This document shows positions 42,801 to 51,092 of a DNA stretch of 64,000 bases, one piece after another; positions within the stretch are counted from its first letter, which is position 1; the number at the start of each line of letters is the position of its first letter. The stretch comes from Nucisporomicrobium flavum. Its GTDB lineage: Bacteria; Actinomycetota; Actinomycetes; Mycobacteriales; Micromonosporaceae. A model generated the notes under the pieces. It saw only the letters and a list, made by a program, of their open reading frames with translations, had not been told where the DNA came from and did not search any database. Location of the stretch: the NCBI RefSeq assembly GCF_016464385.1, contig NZ_JADMLH010000006.1:310001-374000 (forward strand). The letters run 5' to 3'. The position numbers were made by a program, and so were the translations under genes.

Positions 42801-45462
42801 CGCGGCGCTGCCGGCCGCGGACACCGCCGAGCCGCCCGTCGCCGGGGTGGCCGGCTGGGTACGCGCCTTCGCCCCGCGCCGGCTCGCCGAGCCCCTGCCG
42901 GCCGGCCCGGAGGTGCCGCGTACCTGGGAGATCGTCGGCGACCTCGACCGTCACCCGCTCGGTACGGCGATCCGCGAGGCGTTCCGCGACGAGCCGGGCG
43001 GTACGCCCACCCGCCTGATCGCCCTGCCGCCCGGCCTCGACGCGACGCCGCTGCCCGAGCTGGTGAGCGCGTTGCGGCGCGGCATCGCCGACGGGCTGCC
43101 GGTGGTGGTGCTGCACCACGGTGGCGTGGGTGCCGCGGTGGGCCGCAGCCTCGCCGCCGAGCGCCCGGGCGCGGCGGTGCTGGTGGTCGAGACCGCGCCG
43201 GACGAGCACGGGATCGCCCTGGCCGCCGCCGAGGCCCGCCGGCCGGCCGGCGATTACGCCGAGGCGGGATACGACGCGGACGGTGCTCGTACCGTGCCGG
43301 TGCTCGGCGCCCTGGTGGCACCGGACGGCGGCCCGCTGCCGGTCGGCGCCCGCGAGCTCTGCGTGGTCACCGGCGGCGCCAAGGGCATCGGTGCCGAGTG
43401 TGCCGTCGCCCTCGCCGCGGCCACCGGCGCCCACCTGGCGCTGCTCGGCCGCAGCCCGGAGTCCGACGAGGCGGTTCGCACCACGCTTCGCCGGGTGGCC
43501 GACGCGGGCTCCCCGGTCACGTACCACCGGGTGGACGTGGCCGACGCGGCGGCGGTCAAGGCGACGATGGCGACGTTGCAGCGCGAGCACGGGCCCGTAC
43601 GGATGCTGCTGCACGCGGCAGGGATCAACGTTCCCGTCCGTATCCCCGACCTGACACCGGACGCGCTGGCACAGGCGGTGTCGGCCAAGGTGACTGGGTT
43701 CGACACCGTGCTCGCCGCGATCGACCTCCCGAGGCTGCGCTGTGCCGTGGCGTTCAGCTCGTTGATCGCCCGCATCGGCCTGGCGGGCGAGGCGCACTAC
43801 GCCCTCGCCAACGAGTGGCTCGCCCGCCGGTGCGCGGACCTCGCCGTGACCGAGCCCGGCGTCCGGTGGCTGGCCGTCGAGTGGTCGGCCTGGTCCGGCG
43901 CCGGCATGGGCGTGGGCCTCGGCGTGCTGGACAACCTCTCCCGCCAGGGACTGAGCCCGATCCCGCCGGAGGAGGCGACCGCCTGGCTGCTGCGACTGCT
44001 CGCCGGGACCACCCCGCCCGTCGTGGTGGTGGCCGGGCGGATACCGGCGGCGCCCACGCTGCGCTGGTACGACGGCGGCGGCGCGCCGGGCGGCAGGTTC
44101 CTGGCCGAGCCCCTGACGGCCACACCCGGCGTCGAGGTCGTCGCGGGCGCCGGGCTCTCGCTCGGGACCGACCCGTACCTGGATCACCACCGGATCGACG
44201 GCACCGTCGTCCTGCCCGCGGTGTTCGGCCTCGAGGCGATGGCCCAGGCCGCCACGGTGGTGCAGCGTGACGCACCGCGGGTCTTCCACGACGTGGCCCT
44301 GACCCGTCCCGTCACCGTGCCGGAACGCGACCCGCGGACCCTGCGGACGGCGGCGCTGGCGCGCGAGGACGGCACCGTGGACGTGGCGCTGCGCAGCGAC
44401 GAGACCGGCTTCGCGGCCGACCACTTCCGGGCCCGGTACGGCGGCACGGCCCTGGACCCGGCGGACCCTCACCCTGGCGAGCCGCTCACCGGCCCACTCC
44501 TGTCCGCCCGCCACCTCTACGGCCCGCTCTTCTTCCACGGGCCGCGGTTCCGGCGGGTGGCCGGCTACCCCGCGGTCGCCGCCCGGCGGTGCGCGGCCGT
44601 GGTCGACGCCGACCCGCAGGGGCGCTGGTTCGGCGAGTTCCTGGATCAGCGGCTGGAGCTGGGTGATCCGGGCGCCCGCGACGCGTTCCTGCACCTCCTG
44701 CAGGTCTGCGTGCCCGGCCGCCGGGTGCTCCCGACGGGAGCCGGGCAGGTCCGGATGATCCGGCGCCCGCAGGGCCGGCTGACCGTGCACGCCCGGCAGC
44801 GCGCGGAGAGCGACGACGGGTACGTCTTCGACCTGCTGGTCCTGGACGCCGGCGGGACACCGGTCGAGCAGTGGTCCGGCCTGGTGCTGCGCGCGCTGGG
44901 GGCCGTGGAGCCCGAGCCGTGGCCGGTGGAGGTCGTGGGCGCCCTGGTCGCGCGGGAGCTGAGCCGATGGCCCGCGTACCGGGAGGTCGACCTGGCGGTG
45001 GCCCGGGGCGACCGGGACGACCCCGGCCGCACGGCTGCCGTGGCGGCCTGGCTGGCCGGGGCACCGGCGACCCACGCGGCCGACGGGCGGCTGGTCGTCG
45101 CCGGTCCCGGCACGGTGTCGGCGAGCCATCTGGGGCCGTACGTGCTGGTCGGGTCCGGTCCCGGCCGCGTCGCGGTCGATTGGGAGGCGGTCGGCGAGCA
45201 GCCGGCGCCGCTCGGCGCGGCCGACCGGGAGCTGGCCGATCAGCTGGCGCGGCTCGGCGGAACCGATCCGCACAGCGCGGGCTACCGGGTGTGGACGGCC
45301 CGCGAGGCGCTCGCCAAGCTGGGCCGGCCCGCCGGGGAACCGCTGCTGCTGACGGACGACCCCGGGACGCTCGCCTCGGGGCGGTACACGCTGGCCGGCC
45401 GGGTCCTGGACACCACGGCCGGGCGGATCGCGATCTGCGCCGGGGTGGGTGAGCTGCCGTGA
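39814..45462 (+). CDS. pksE: Enediyne polyketide synthase (PKSE), KS-AT-ACP-KR-DH-PPTase
   Basis: 1882 residues, normal for the family. KS about 5-460 with Cys212 in VDGACASSLL; AT about 555-880 with Ser652 in GHSLGE and HAFHS (malonyl-CoA); a central ACP with DLHLSSLLVG, attachment Ser959; KR about 1180-1400 with TGGAKGIG; DH about 1440-1620 with DHHRIDGTVVLP; C-terminal PPTase-like domain about 1690-1882 ending in W-T-A-R-E-A-L-A-K. The order KS-AT-ACP-KR-DH-PPT is diagnostic of iterative enediyne synthases, which build a polyene on their own ACP and activate it in cis. It overlaps the TE gene (GTGA). Nine- versus ten-membered class cannot be read by eye. Confidence 0.97.
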   Translation: MTPGSRRIAVVGLACRYPDAAGPDRLWQTVMARRAAFRRMPPERLPLADYGGDGADQTYVTHAALLTGWHFDRQRFRVAGPAFRAADTAHWLALDMSAAALADAGFPDGDGLDAGRVGVILGNSLTGEFSRAAALRTRWPYVRRTVLAALAESPLGPDDRAALLRAVERRYKEPFPAPTDETLAGALSNTIAGRICNHFDFHGTGYTVDGACASSLLAVSHAADAVAAGRLDVALAGGVDLSLDPFELVGFARAGALARDEMRVYDRRPTGFLPGEGCGLVVLCREDFAVRHGLRVYAYLLGWATSSDGHGGLIRPEAAGQLLALRRAYEHARLDPAEAALIEGHGTGTEVGDGTELRALLEVRGRTPRRAALGSVKANIGHTKAAAGVAGLLKAVLAVHRGVLPPTTGCPEPHPLLSGPEASLTILDEARPWPAGERYAGVSAMGFGGINAHVVLGGPGGAGRRLHPAERHLAGRHPSHEVIVCTGADRRALAAKLTSIRDAAAAMSRAELGDLGAGLARTEPPDAPVRFAAVVASPGELAAAAEHALTRLAAGEPEIIDPARRLFLAEGRLRVALLFPGQAAPCYPDAGALGDLLDEVPAAYADPLPVATPPAGPVGTAVAQPAILRATLAGLRWLDALGVEADEAVGHSLGELAALVWAGTLDEDEAYDLARTRGAAMAQADPVSGGMAALEATEDDLTPLLAGTDVVVAADNGPRRLVVSGDRAQLRRVLDRAAAAGIRAGLLPVAHAFHSPAMAGAAYRLKEAAAAVPWRPAQRRFVSTVTGDWFAAEDAVELLVRQLTAPVRFRQAMQRCRSGLFVEVGPGHLLTGLTGGRAVAMDAGSPSAAGVATVTAALFAAGRCGTVVPWYARRFTRPFELGHRPDVLVGACETAVPEVDPAAVDDTGQEPADTVRPRPVDQDAEPLAATVAAVADACELDPAAVPSDARLLADLHLSSLLVGRLAGDVATRLGRALPAAPLSLATATVAELAEVVAALPAADTAEPPVAGVAGWVRAFAPRRLAEPLPAGPEVPRTWEIVGDLDRHPLGTAIREAFRDEPGGTPTRLIALPPGLDATPLPELVSALRRGIADGLPVVVLHHGGVGAAVGRSLAAERPGAAVLVVETAPDEHGIALAAAEARRPAGDYAEAGYDADGARTVPVLGALVAPDGGPLPVGARELCVVTGGAKGIGAECAVALAAATGAHLALLGRSPESDEAVRTTLRRVADAGSPVTYHRVDVADAAAVKATMATLQREHGPVRMLLHAAGINVPVRIPDLTPDALAQAVSAKVTGFDTVLAAIDLPRLRCAVAFSSLIARIGLAGEAHYALANEWLARRCADLAVTEPGVRWLAVEWSAWSGAGMGVGLGVLDNLSRQGLSPIPPEEATAWLLRLLAGTTPPVVVVAGRIPAAPTLRWYDGGGAPGGRFLAEPLTATPGVEVVAGAGLSLGTDPYLDHHRIDGTVVLPAVFGLEAMAQAATVVQRDAPRVFHDVALTRPVTVPERDPRTLRTAALAREDGTVDVALRSDETGFAADHFRARYGGTALDPADPHPGEPLTGPLLSARHLYGPLFFHGPRFRRVAGYPAVAARRCAAVVDADPQGRWFGEFLDQRLELGDPGARDAFLHLLQVCVPGRRVLPTGAGQVRMIRRPQGRLTVHARQRAESDDGYVFDLLVLDAGGTPVEQWSGLVLRALGAVEPEPWPVEVVGALVARELSRWPAYREVDLAVARGDRDDPGRTAAVAAWLAGAPATHAADGRLVVAGPGTVSASHLGPYVLVGSGPGRVAVDWEAVGEQPAPLGAADRELADQLARLGGTDPHSAGYRVWTAREALAKLGRPAGEPLLLTDDPGTLASGRYTLAGRVLDTTAGRIAICAGVGELP

Positions 45463-45893
45463 CCGTCTACGTCTACGAGCACCGGGTGACCTTCGACGAG
45501 ACGAACCTGGTCGGCAACGTCTACTTCGCGCACTACCTGCGCTGGCAGGGGCACTGCCGGGAACAGTTCCTGGCCGACCACGCGCCGGGCGTGCTGGCGG
45601 CGCTCACCAGCGGGCTGGTGCTGGTGACCGTCGACTGTGCCGCCGAGTTCTACGCGGAGAGCTTCGCCGGCGACCGCATCGAGGTCCGGATGCGGCTGGA
45701 CAGGATCGCCGGCAACCGGGTCGCCATGGGCTTCGACTACGTCCGCAGCAGCACCCCCGCGCCGGAGCTGCTGGCTCGCGGACGGCAGAGCGTGGCGTGC
45801 ATGCGGCGCGGGCCGGGCGGGCTGGAATCCGTACCCGTGCCGGAGGAGCTGGGCCGGGCCCTGAGCCGCTACGCGCCGGGTGTACGGCCGTAG
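45459..45893 (+). CDS. Enediyne hotdog thioesterase (TEBC family)
   Basis: 144 residues, a single hotdog domain of the 4-hydroxybenzoyl-CoA thioesterase type. The stretch ETNLVGNVYFAHYLRWQG followed by HCREQF matches the enediyne thioesterases CalE7, SgcE10 and DynE7. These enzymes release the polyene product from the PKSE. The GTG start overlaps the pksE stop by four bases. The gene ends exactly where the convergent SARP gene ends, with no base between the two stops. Confidence 0.96.
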   Translation: MTVYVYEHRVTFDETNLVGNVYFAHYLRWQGHCREQFLADHAPGVLAALTSGLVLVTVDCAAEFYAESFAGDRIEVRMRLDRIAGNRVAMGFDYVRSSTPAPELLARGRQSVACMRRGPGGLESVPVPEELGRALSRYAPGVRP

Positions 45894-47774
45894 TCAGCCG
45901 CCACCCGTGACGGGCGAGGCCTCCAGCACGTCCTCCCTGCCGAGCTCCGCGAGGTGCACCTCCACGGCGAAGCGGTGCAGCAGGCCGAGCATCCCGTACG
46001 CCGGCCCGGCCGCGTCGTGCCGCACGAACAGCAGCGACTTCTCCGCCAGGGAGGTGAGCATGAGCCGGGCGTCGACGGGGCCGTGCCGGCCGCCGGCCCA
46101 CGCCCGTTCCGCGGCGGCGAGCCGGAAGTGCCGCGGCAGCGTGCTCAGCCGCGCGAAGCACCAGCGCTCCGACGCGTCCAGGCACTCCAGGCTGCGCCGG
46201 AACGCGGCCCGCAGCGACCGGTGGTGCACCGGCTGGCAGCGCCGGGGCGGCTGCAGCTCGTGCAGCGGGTTGTCCAGGCGACGGACGAGCTCGTCCAGCG
46301 TCTGCATCGCGAGGCACTCGGCGGCCATCTCCACCGCGAGCGGCAGGTCGTCGAGCTGCCGGCAGAGCGCGGCCACCTCCAGGGCGTTGTCCGCGCCGAG
46401 CCGGAAGCCGGGGCAGACCTGCCCGGCGCGCCGGGCGAAGAGCCGGACCGCGGGCGGGCGGCCGGGTGACGAGTGCCCGGCGTCGGCGGAGCTCAGCGTG
46501 TGCAGCCGCCACACCGCCTCGTACGGCAGCCCCAGCGGCTCGCGTGAGGTCACCACCACCGACACGTTCGGGCAGTTCCGCACGACGTCCTCGACCACCG
46601 CCACGGTCGCGTCGATCAGGTGCTCCACGTTGTCCAGCAGCACCAGGACGTGCTGCGTCCGGACCAGCCGGCACGGGGTGTCGACGTCCGGGACCCCGTC
46701 CAGTGCGGCGGTGAGGCTGGGCGCGAGGGCGTGCGGGGCGGCGATGCGCGAGCACTCGAGCACGACCACGCCGCCCGTGACGTCGTCGCGCAACTGGGCC
46801 GCCGCCTCCAGCGCGAGCGCCGACTTGCCGCAGCCAGGCGGCCCGGTGATCGTGAGCAGGCGCTGCTCGGCCAGGAGCCGCCGGACGGCCTCCAGGTCGC
46901 GGTCGCGGTGGATCAGCTCGCCCAGCCCCGGCCCGGGCCCTCGCCACGGCGGGCGGGCCGGATCCGCCGCCGCCGTGGTGTGCCGCCGGGGCACCCCGGC
47001 CGCCCCGCCGGCGAGCACCTTGCGGTAGGCCTCCGACAGCTGCGCGCCCGGTGGCACCCCCAGCTCGGCGCTGAGAATCACGCGGATGGTGTTGAAGTGC
47101 TGGATGGCGGCGGCGCGCCGGCCGGTCTGCTCCAGCGCCGCCAGGTACCGCGCCTGCGCGATCTCGTTCATCGGCTCGCTCTCGGCGAGCCGCCGCGCCA
47201 CCGGCAGCACCAGCGACGCCTCACCCAGATCGAGGCCGGTGCCGACGTAGTCGAGCGCCGCGTCGCACCACATGCGGCGCAGCGGGTCGAGCAGGTCCGG
47301 TGTCTGCAGCAGCGTGGACAGCTCGGTCAGATCCGGGTCGCGCCACAACCGCATCGCCTCACCGAGCAGCTCGAACGCGCGTACGGTGCCGCCCGCCGGC
47401 AGGTGCTGCCGGGCCTCGCGGAACAGCTGCCCGAAGCGGGTCACGTCGGCCAGTTCCTGGTTGAGGGTGAGCCGGTAGCCACCCGTCGCCGAGCTGATGA
47501 TGTGGTTGCGCGCGCGGGGCGGCAGCTCCGGCTCGAGCAGCCGGCGCAGCCGCGCCACGTACGTGTGCACGAGCTGACGCGCGCTCACCGGCTGATCGGG
47601 GCCCCACACGACGTCGAGCATCGACTCGATCGAGACCGTGTGCCCGGCGTGCAGCGCCAGCACCGCGAACACCGCGCGTTGCTTGGCCGGGCCGAGGTCC
47701 ACCGGCACGGGGCCGCGATGCACCTCCAGCGAGCCGAGGGCGTCGACGCGCAGGGCCGCCCTGGAATCGGACAT
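45894..47774 (-). CDS. SARP/AfsR-like transcriptional activator with ATPase domain
   Basis: 626 residues. An OmpR-type winged helix at 10-100 (VDLGPAKQRAVFAVLALHAG...VSARQLVHTYVARLRRLLEP) is followed by the BTAD helical domain (105-250, ending RVILSAELGVPPG) and an NB-ARC/AAA-type ATPase (about 290-560) with Walker A GPPGCGKSALAL and Walker B-like VLVLLDN. This is the AfsR/LAL-like SARP type, lacking the long TPR end of AfsR. Such proteins activate antibiotic clusters by binding heptamer repeats spaced at 11 bp. A repeat of that kind occurs at 48779-48796. It is the leading candidate for pathway-specific activator. Confidence 0.93.
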   Translation of the reverse strand: MSDSRAALRVDALGSLEVHRGPVPVDLGPAKQRAVFAVLALHAGHTVSIESMLDVVWGPDQPVSARQLVHTYVARLRRLLEPELPPRARNHIISSATGGYRLTLNQELADVTRFGQLFREARQHLPAGGTVRAFELLGEAMRLWRDPDLTELSTLLQTPDLLDPLRRMWCDAALDYVGTGLDLGEASLVLPVARRLAESEPMNEIAQARYLAALEQTGRRAAAIQHFNTIRVILSAELGVPPGAQLSEAYRKVLAGGAAGVPRRHTTAAADPARPPWRGPGPGLGELIHRDRDLEAVRRLLAEQRLLTITGPPGCGKSALALEAAAQLRDDVTGGVVVLECSRIAAPHALAPSLTAALDGVPDVDTPCRLVRTQHVLVLLDNVEHLIDATVAVVEDVVRNCPNVSVVVTSREPLGLPYEAVWRLHTLSSADAGHSSPGRPPAVRLFARRAGQVCPGFRLGADNALEVAALCRQLDDLPLAVEMAAECLAMQTLDELVRRLDNPLHELQPPRRCQPVHHRSLRAAFRRSLECLDASERWCFARLSTLPRHFRLAAAERAWAGGRHGPVDARLMLTSLAEKSLLFVRHDAAGPAYGMLGLLHRFAVEVHLAELGREDVLEASPVTGGG

Positions 47775-47919
47775 GGGCTTGCTCCCGTTGACCTTCTACC
47801 GTGGACCTTGGGTGTTGGGGCTCGTCCGTCGGGTGCTGTGGATAGTGTGCATCTCGGCTACCCGGAGAATCGATCCGCCGACGGGCCGAGCTTCTATCCG
47901 ATTTCAGCCTCGCAGCGAT

Positions 47920-48717
47920 CTATCCGTACCCGGTGGGCCACCGCGGCGCGGTGAGCGCGGCGATCGGCGCGTCGATCGGCTCCGGCCGGCGCAGGGCCGC
48001 GCGGACCGTCACCGGGCGCCGGTCCCGGGACACGTCCATCCGCGCGCGCCCGATCAGGTAGCTGCCGGGCAGGTCGTCGACGAGCGCGTCGGCCAGCCGC
48101 ACGCCCACGGGTACGACCAGCACGAATGCCGCGTACGCGCCGGGAGCAGGCGGCCACGGCAGGGGCACCAGAGCCCGCCCGGAGGCCACGGTCCAGCCCC
48201 CGCTGCCCGGGCAGACGCTCCCCTCGCCGGCCAGGCACCGGAAGATCAGCGAGCCGGGACCGGGTGCCACGGAGAGCGCCATCATCGGCGCCGGGCCAGG
48301 CTCCGCCGGGGGCAGCACCGGGCGGCTGCCCGCGCGCTCGCCGGCCAGGGCCCGGGCCAGTCCCCGGAACCGGGCCGGCGGAACGTCCACCAGACGGGTG
48401 AACTGCCGGGAGAACGTACCCGGGCTGCGGTAGCCGACGCGGGCGCCCACGTCCGCGACCGGCAGCGCCGAGTGCAACAGCAGCCGCCGCGCCTCCGCCA
48501 TCCGCAGCACCGCCAGGAAGCGGCCGGGGGTGAGCGCGGTCAGCTCCCGGAAGATCTTGTGGAAGTGGTACGGGTCGAACATCGCCGCGCGCGCGAGCTC
48601 GGCCAGCGGCTGCGGTCGTGCCAGGCCGGCGCGCATCGCGGCGACCGCCCGCACCACGGCGCCGATGTGCGCCGCGCGTGTCGGATCCGGGCTCGCATCC
48701 CGGTATGCCGTCGCCAT
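47920..48717 (-). CDS. AraC-family regulator (first of a paralogous pair)
   Basis: 265 residues from the ATG at 48717. The double helix-turn-helix is N-terminal (about 25-125: PYHFHKIFRELTALTPGRFL, then VADVGARVGYRSPGTFSRQFTRL), and the C-terminal 130 residues form an effector-like domain. The C-terminal segment VRLADALVDDLPGSYLIGRA matches VTLADAMMASDLDHGCYVAA in the AraC protein at 50202, so the two are paralogues on either side of the ABC1 kinase gene. Transcribed in the same direction as the SARP gene, 145 bases upstream of it. Confidence 0.88.
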   Translation of the reverse strand: MATAYRDASPDPTRAAHIGAVVRAVAAMRAGLARPQPLAELARAAMFDPYHFHKIFRELTALTPGRFLAVLRMAEARRLLLHSALPVADVGARVGYRSPGTFSRQFTRLVDVPPARFRGLARALAGERAGSRPVLPPAEPGPAPMMALSVAPGPGSLIFRCLAGEGSVCPGSGGWTVASGRALVPLPWPPAPGAYAAFVLVVPVGVRLADALVDDLPGSYLIGRARMDVSRDRRPVTVRAALRRPEPIDAPIAALTAPRWPTGYG

Positions 48718-48778
48718 CCCCGTCCGTACGCCTCCCCGTCGTCGATCGGGCGTCCGCAGCCGAGTCTGCCCCGCCAGG

Positions 48779-48796
48779 CTTGACGAGTTCTTGACG
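48779..48796. promoter_or_regulatory. 11-bp-periodic heptamer direct repeat, candidate SARP box
   Basis: CTTGACG occurs at 48779-48785 and 48790-48796, separated by AGTT, giving an exact 11-bp period. It lies in the 195-bp gap between the AraC gene and the ABC1 kinase gene, and the second copy could also serve as a -35 element (TTGACG) for the rightward gene. SARP proteins bind heptamer direct repeats with this geometry, and a SARP gene is 1 kb away. Confidence 0.5.
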
Positions 48797-48912
48797 TGCT
48801 CGCGAGCGGGTCTCCGAGGTTGGTGTCCTGCCGCCGCGACCTTGCCCCGCGCCGGGGGCCCGCATTGAATCGGGCCAGCAAGCCGAGCACCGTCGAGCAC
48901 GGGGAGGCCGGC

Positions 48913-50205
48913 ATGGGACGGACGGCCGGCTGGCCGTACCTGGTGGCGCGGGCGGCGACGTGGACGGTCACCGGGACGCGGTGCCTGACCGCGGCGGGGC
49001 TCCGCAGCGCCGCCGTGCGCGCCGGGCGGGCCGTCCCGGGCCGTACGCCCGCCGAGATCCTCACCGCCGGGCTGGTCCGGCTCGGCCCGAGCTTCGTCAA
49101 GGGCGGCCAGATGCTGAGCAGCCGGGCGGATCTGCTGCCGCCGTCCTGGTGCGCCCCGCTGGGCCGGCTGACCGACCGGATGGACCCCATGCCGTTCCCG
49201 GCCGCCCGGCGCGCGCTGGCCGCGGCGTACCCGCCGGGACGCGACTGGCCCTTCGCCGCGCTGGACCGTACGGCGGTGGCCAGCGGCAGCATCGCCTGCG
49301 TCTACCGGGCGCGGCTGCACGACGGGCGCGAGGTGGCGGTGAAGGTACGCCGCCCCGGCATCGGCCGCCGGATGCACGCCGACTTCCGGCTGCTGTCCCT
49401 CGGCGCGGACCTGGCCCAGCGGCTGCCGGGCCTGCGGGGCACGCCGATGCGCCGGATGGTCGAGCAGGTCGCGCCCGCGGTGCTGAACCAGCTGGATCTG
49501 CGCCGCGAGGCGTGGATGCTGGACCGGCTGCGCCGCAACCTCGACGGCCTCGTCCGCGTCCCCGCCCCGGTGCCGCCGGCGTGCGGCGACGGTGTCCTGG
49601 TCATGGAATTCCTCGACGGGCTCGAACGCTTCGACCCCGGCGCGTTCGAGCCGGCCCAGCGGCGCACGATCGTCCGAAACGTGCTGCAGGCGATCTACCG
49701 CATGCTCTTCGCGGACGGCCTCGTGCACTGCGACCTGCACCCCGGCAACCTCTACCTGCGGCGCTCCGGCGAGGTCGTCATCGTCGACGCTGGCTTCGTC
49801 GTGGAGCTCACCCCGCGCGTCCGCAAGCAGTTCGCGCAGTTCTTCCTCCACATGGTCCTCGGCAACGGCGACGCCTGCGCGGACGTGGTGCTCGCCAGCG
49901 CCGCGCCGATCCCCGCGCACAGCGACCTGGACGGCTTCCGGCGCGGCATCCGCGACCTGATCGCCTCGACGCACCGGCGCCGGGCCGGGCAGTTCCGCCT
50001 CGCGTCGTTCGCCAACCGGCTGTTCACCCTGCAGCGCACCCACGGGATCACCGCGGCGCCGGAGTTCGTGTTCCCCCTGCTCTCGCTGCTGACCCTCGAG
50101 GGCATGGTCCTCGGACTGGACGTGGACGTCGACTTCCAGCGCGAGGCCGTACCGACGCTGCTCAAGGCGTTGCAGATCAAGGAGAGTGCCGAGGAGGCGC
50201 GATGA
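48913..50205 (+). CDS. ABC1/UbiB-family atypical kinase
   Basis: 430 residues from the ATG at 48913, chosen for GGGGAGG six bases upstream. ABC1 signatures: KxGQ motif in FVKGGQMLSSRADLLP, the Ala-rich P-loop replacement ASGSIACVYRARLHDG, the ATP-binding Lys in VAVKVRRPG, catalytic HCDLHPGN and metal-binding VDAGF. The usual C-terminal membrane helices are weak or absent. UbiB/COQ8 proteins support quinone-lipid synthesis, but many actinobacterial clusters carry extra copies of unknown role. It overlaps the second AraC gene (ATGA). Confidence 0.9.
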   Translation: MGRTAGWPYLVARAATWTVTGTRCLTAAGLRSAAVRAGRAVPGRTPAEILTAGLVRLGPSFVKGGQMLSSRADLLPPSWCAPLGRLTDRMDPMPFPAARRALAAAYPPGRDWPFAALDRTAVASGSIACVYRARLHDGREVAVKVRRPGIGRRMHADFRLLSLGADLAQRLPGLRGTPMRRMVEQVAPAVLNQLDLRREAWMLDRLRRNLDGLVRVPAPVPPACGDGVLVMEFLDGLERFDPGAFEPAQRRTIVRNVLQAIYRMLFADGLVHCDLHPGNLYLRRSGEVVIVDAGFVVELTPRVRKQFAQFFLHMVLGNGDACADVVLASAAPIPAHSDLDGFRRGIRDLIASTHRRRAGQFRLASFANRLFTLQRTHGITAAPEFVFPLLSLLTLEGMVLGLDVDVDFQREAVPTLLKALQIKESAEEAR

Positions 50206-51092
50206 CTGTCCCATTCCGGCCGAACCGGCCGCCGGGCCCCGCGACGGCCGAGGCCTGGACGGACGCGGTCCTGCGCTCGATCGCGACGATGCGCGAACGC
50301 TTCGGCGACGATCTGCCGCTGCAGACGCTGGCGCAGGCGGCGCGGCTGAGCCCGTTCCACTTCCACCGGATCTTCCAGCGGGTGACCGACGCGACCCCCG
50401 CCCGGTTCCTCGCCGCGTGGCGGATGGCGGAGGCGAAGCGGATGCTGGCGTACGGCTCGGAGAGCGTGACCGACATCTGCATGCGCATCGGCTACACGAG
50501 CCTCGGCACCTTCACCTCGCAGTTCGCCCGGGTCGTCGGGGTGCCGCCCGGCCGCTTCCGCCGGGTCGTCGGGGACTGCGCGGACGTCCCGCTGCACGAG
50601 GCGCTGGAGGCGTCGCCGCGCCCGCCCGAGCCGGTCACGCCGCAGGTGACCGTCACCGTGACGGGCGGTCCCGGCCGGGGCGCCCTGGTCGCCGTCGGCC
50701 TGTTCCCGTCGGGGATCCCGCAGGGGCGGCCCGCGGCGTGCGCGATCACCGATCTTCCGGCGACCGTCCGCCTCGGCGACCTGCCGGACGGGCTGTTCCA
50801 TCCGATGGCGGTGTGCTTCGACGAGTCGGTGACGCTCGCCGACGCCATGATGGCCTCCGACCTGGACCACGGCTGCTACGTGGCCGCGGCGCCGGCGCCG
50901 GTCGAGATCGGCGGCCCGGCGGGCGATCCGCCCGAGGTGGAGTTGCGGCTTCGCCCGCGCCGCGCCACGGACCCGCCGGTGATCCTGGCGTTGCCGCTGC
51001 TGATGGATGCCGCCGACTGCGTGCGCAGTCACCAGCAGACCGCGGGGAGCGCCGGTTCGCCGGGCTCGGGCGTGCAGTCCTCGCACAGGTAG
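50202..51092 (+). CDS. AraC-family regulator (second of a paralogous pair)
   Basis: 296 residues. N-terminal AraC DNA-binding domain (about 25-130: LQTLAQAARLSPFHFHRIFQ, then VTDICMRIGYTSLGTFTSQF) and a C-terminal domain (140-285) related to the one in the AraC protein at 47920. It is translationally coupled to the kinase gene, so the two are probably expressed together. The last 64 bases overlap the convergent VOC gene. The ligand is unknown. Confidence 0.88.
   Translation: MTVPFRPNRPPGPATAEAWTDAVLRSIATMRERFGDDLPLQTLAQAARLSPFHFHRIFQRVTDATPARFLAAWRMAEAKRMLAYGSESVTDICMRIGYTSLGTFTSQFARVVGVPPGRFRRVVGDCADVPLHEALEASPRPPEPVTPQVTVTVTGGPGRGALVAVGLFPSGIPQGRPAACAITDLPATVRLGDLPDGLFHPMAVCFDESVTLADAMMASDLDHGCYVAAAPAPVEIGGPAGDPPEVELRLRPRRATDPPVILALPLLMDAADCVRSHQQTAGSAGSPGSGVQSSHR

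Noticed and set aside
42346..45273. A 975-codon minus-strand open frame opposite the PKSE
   Set aside because: Antisense to the KR, DH and PPTase domains, without any motif.
48960..51092. A 710-codon plus-strand open frame covering the kinase and AraC genes
   Set aside because: Its first part is out of frame with the ABC1 motifs; only its end is the AraC gene, which has its own ATG at 50202.
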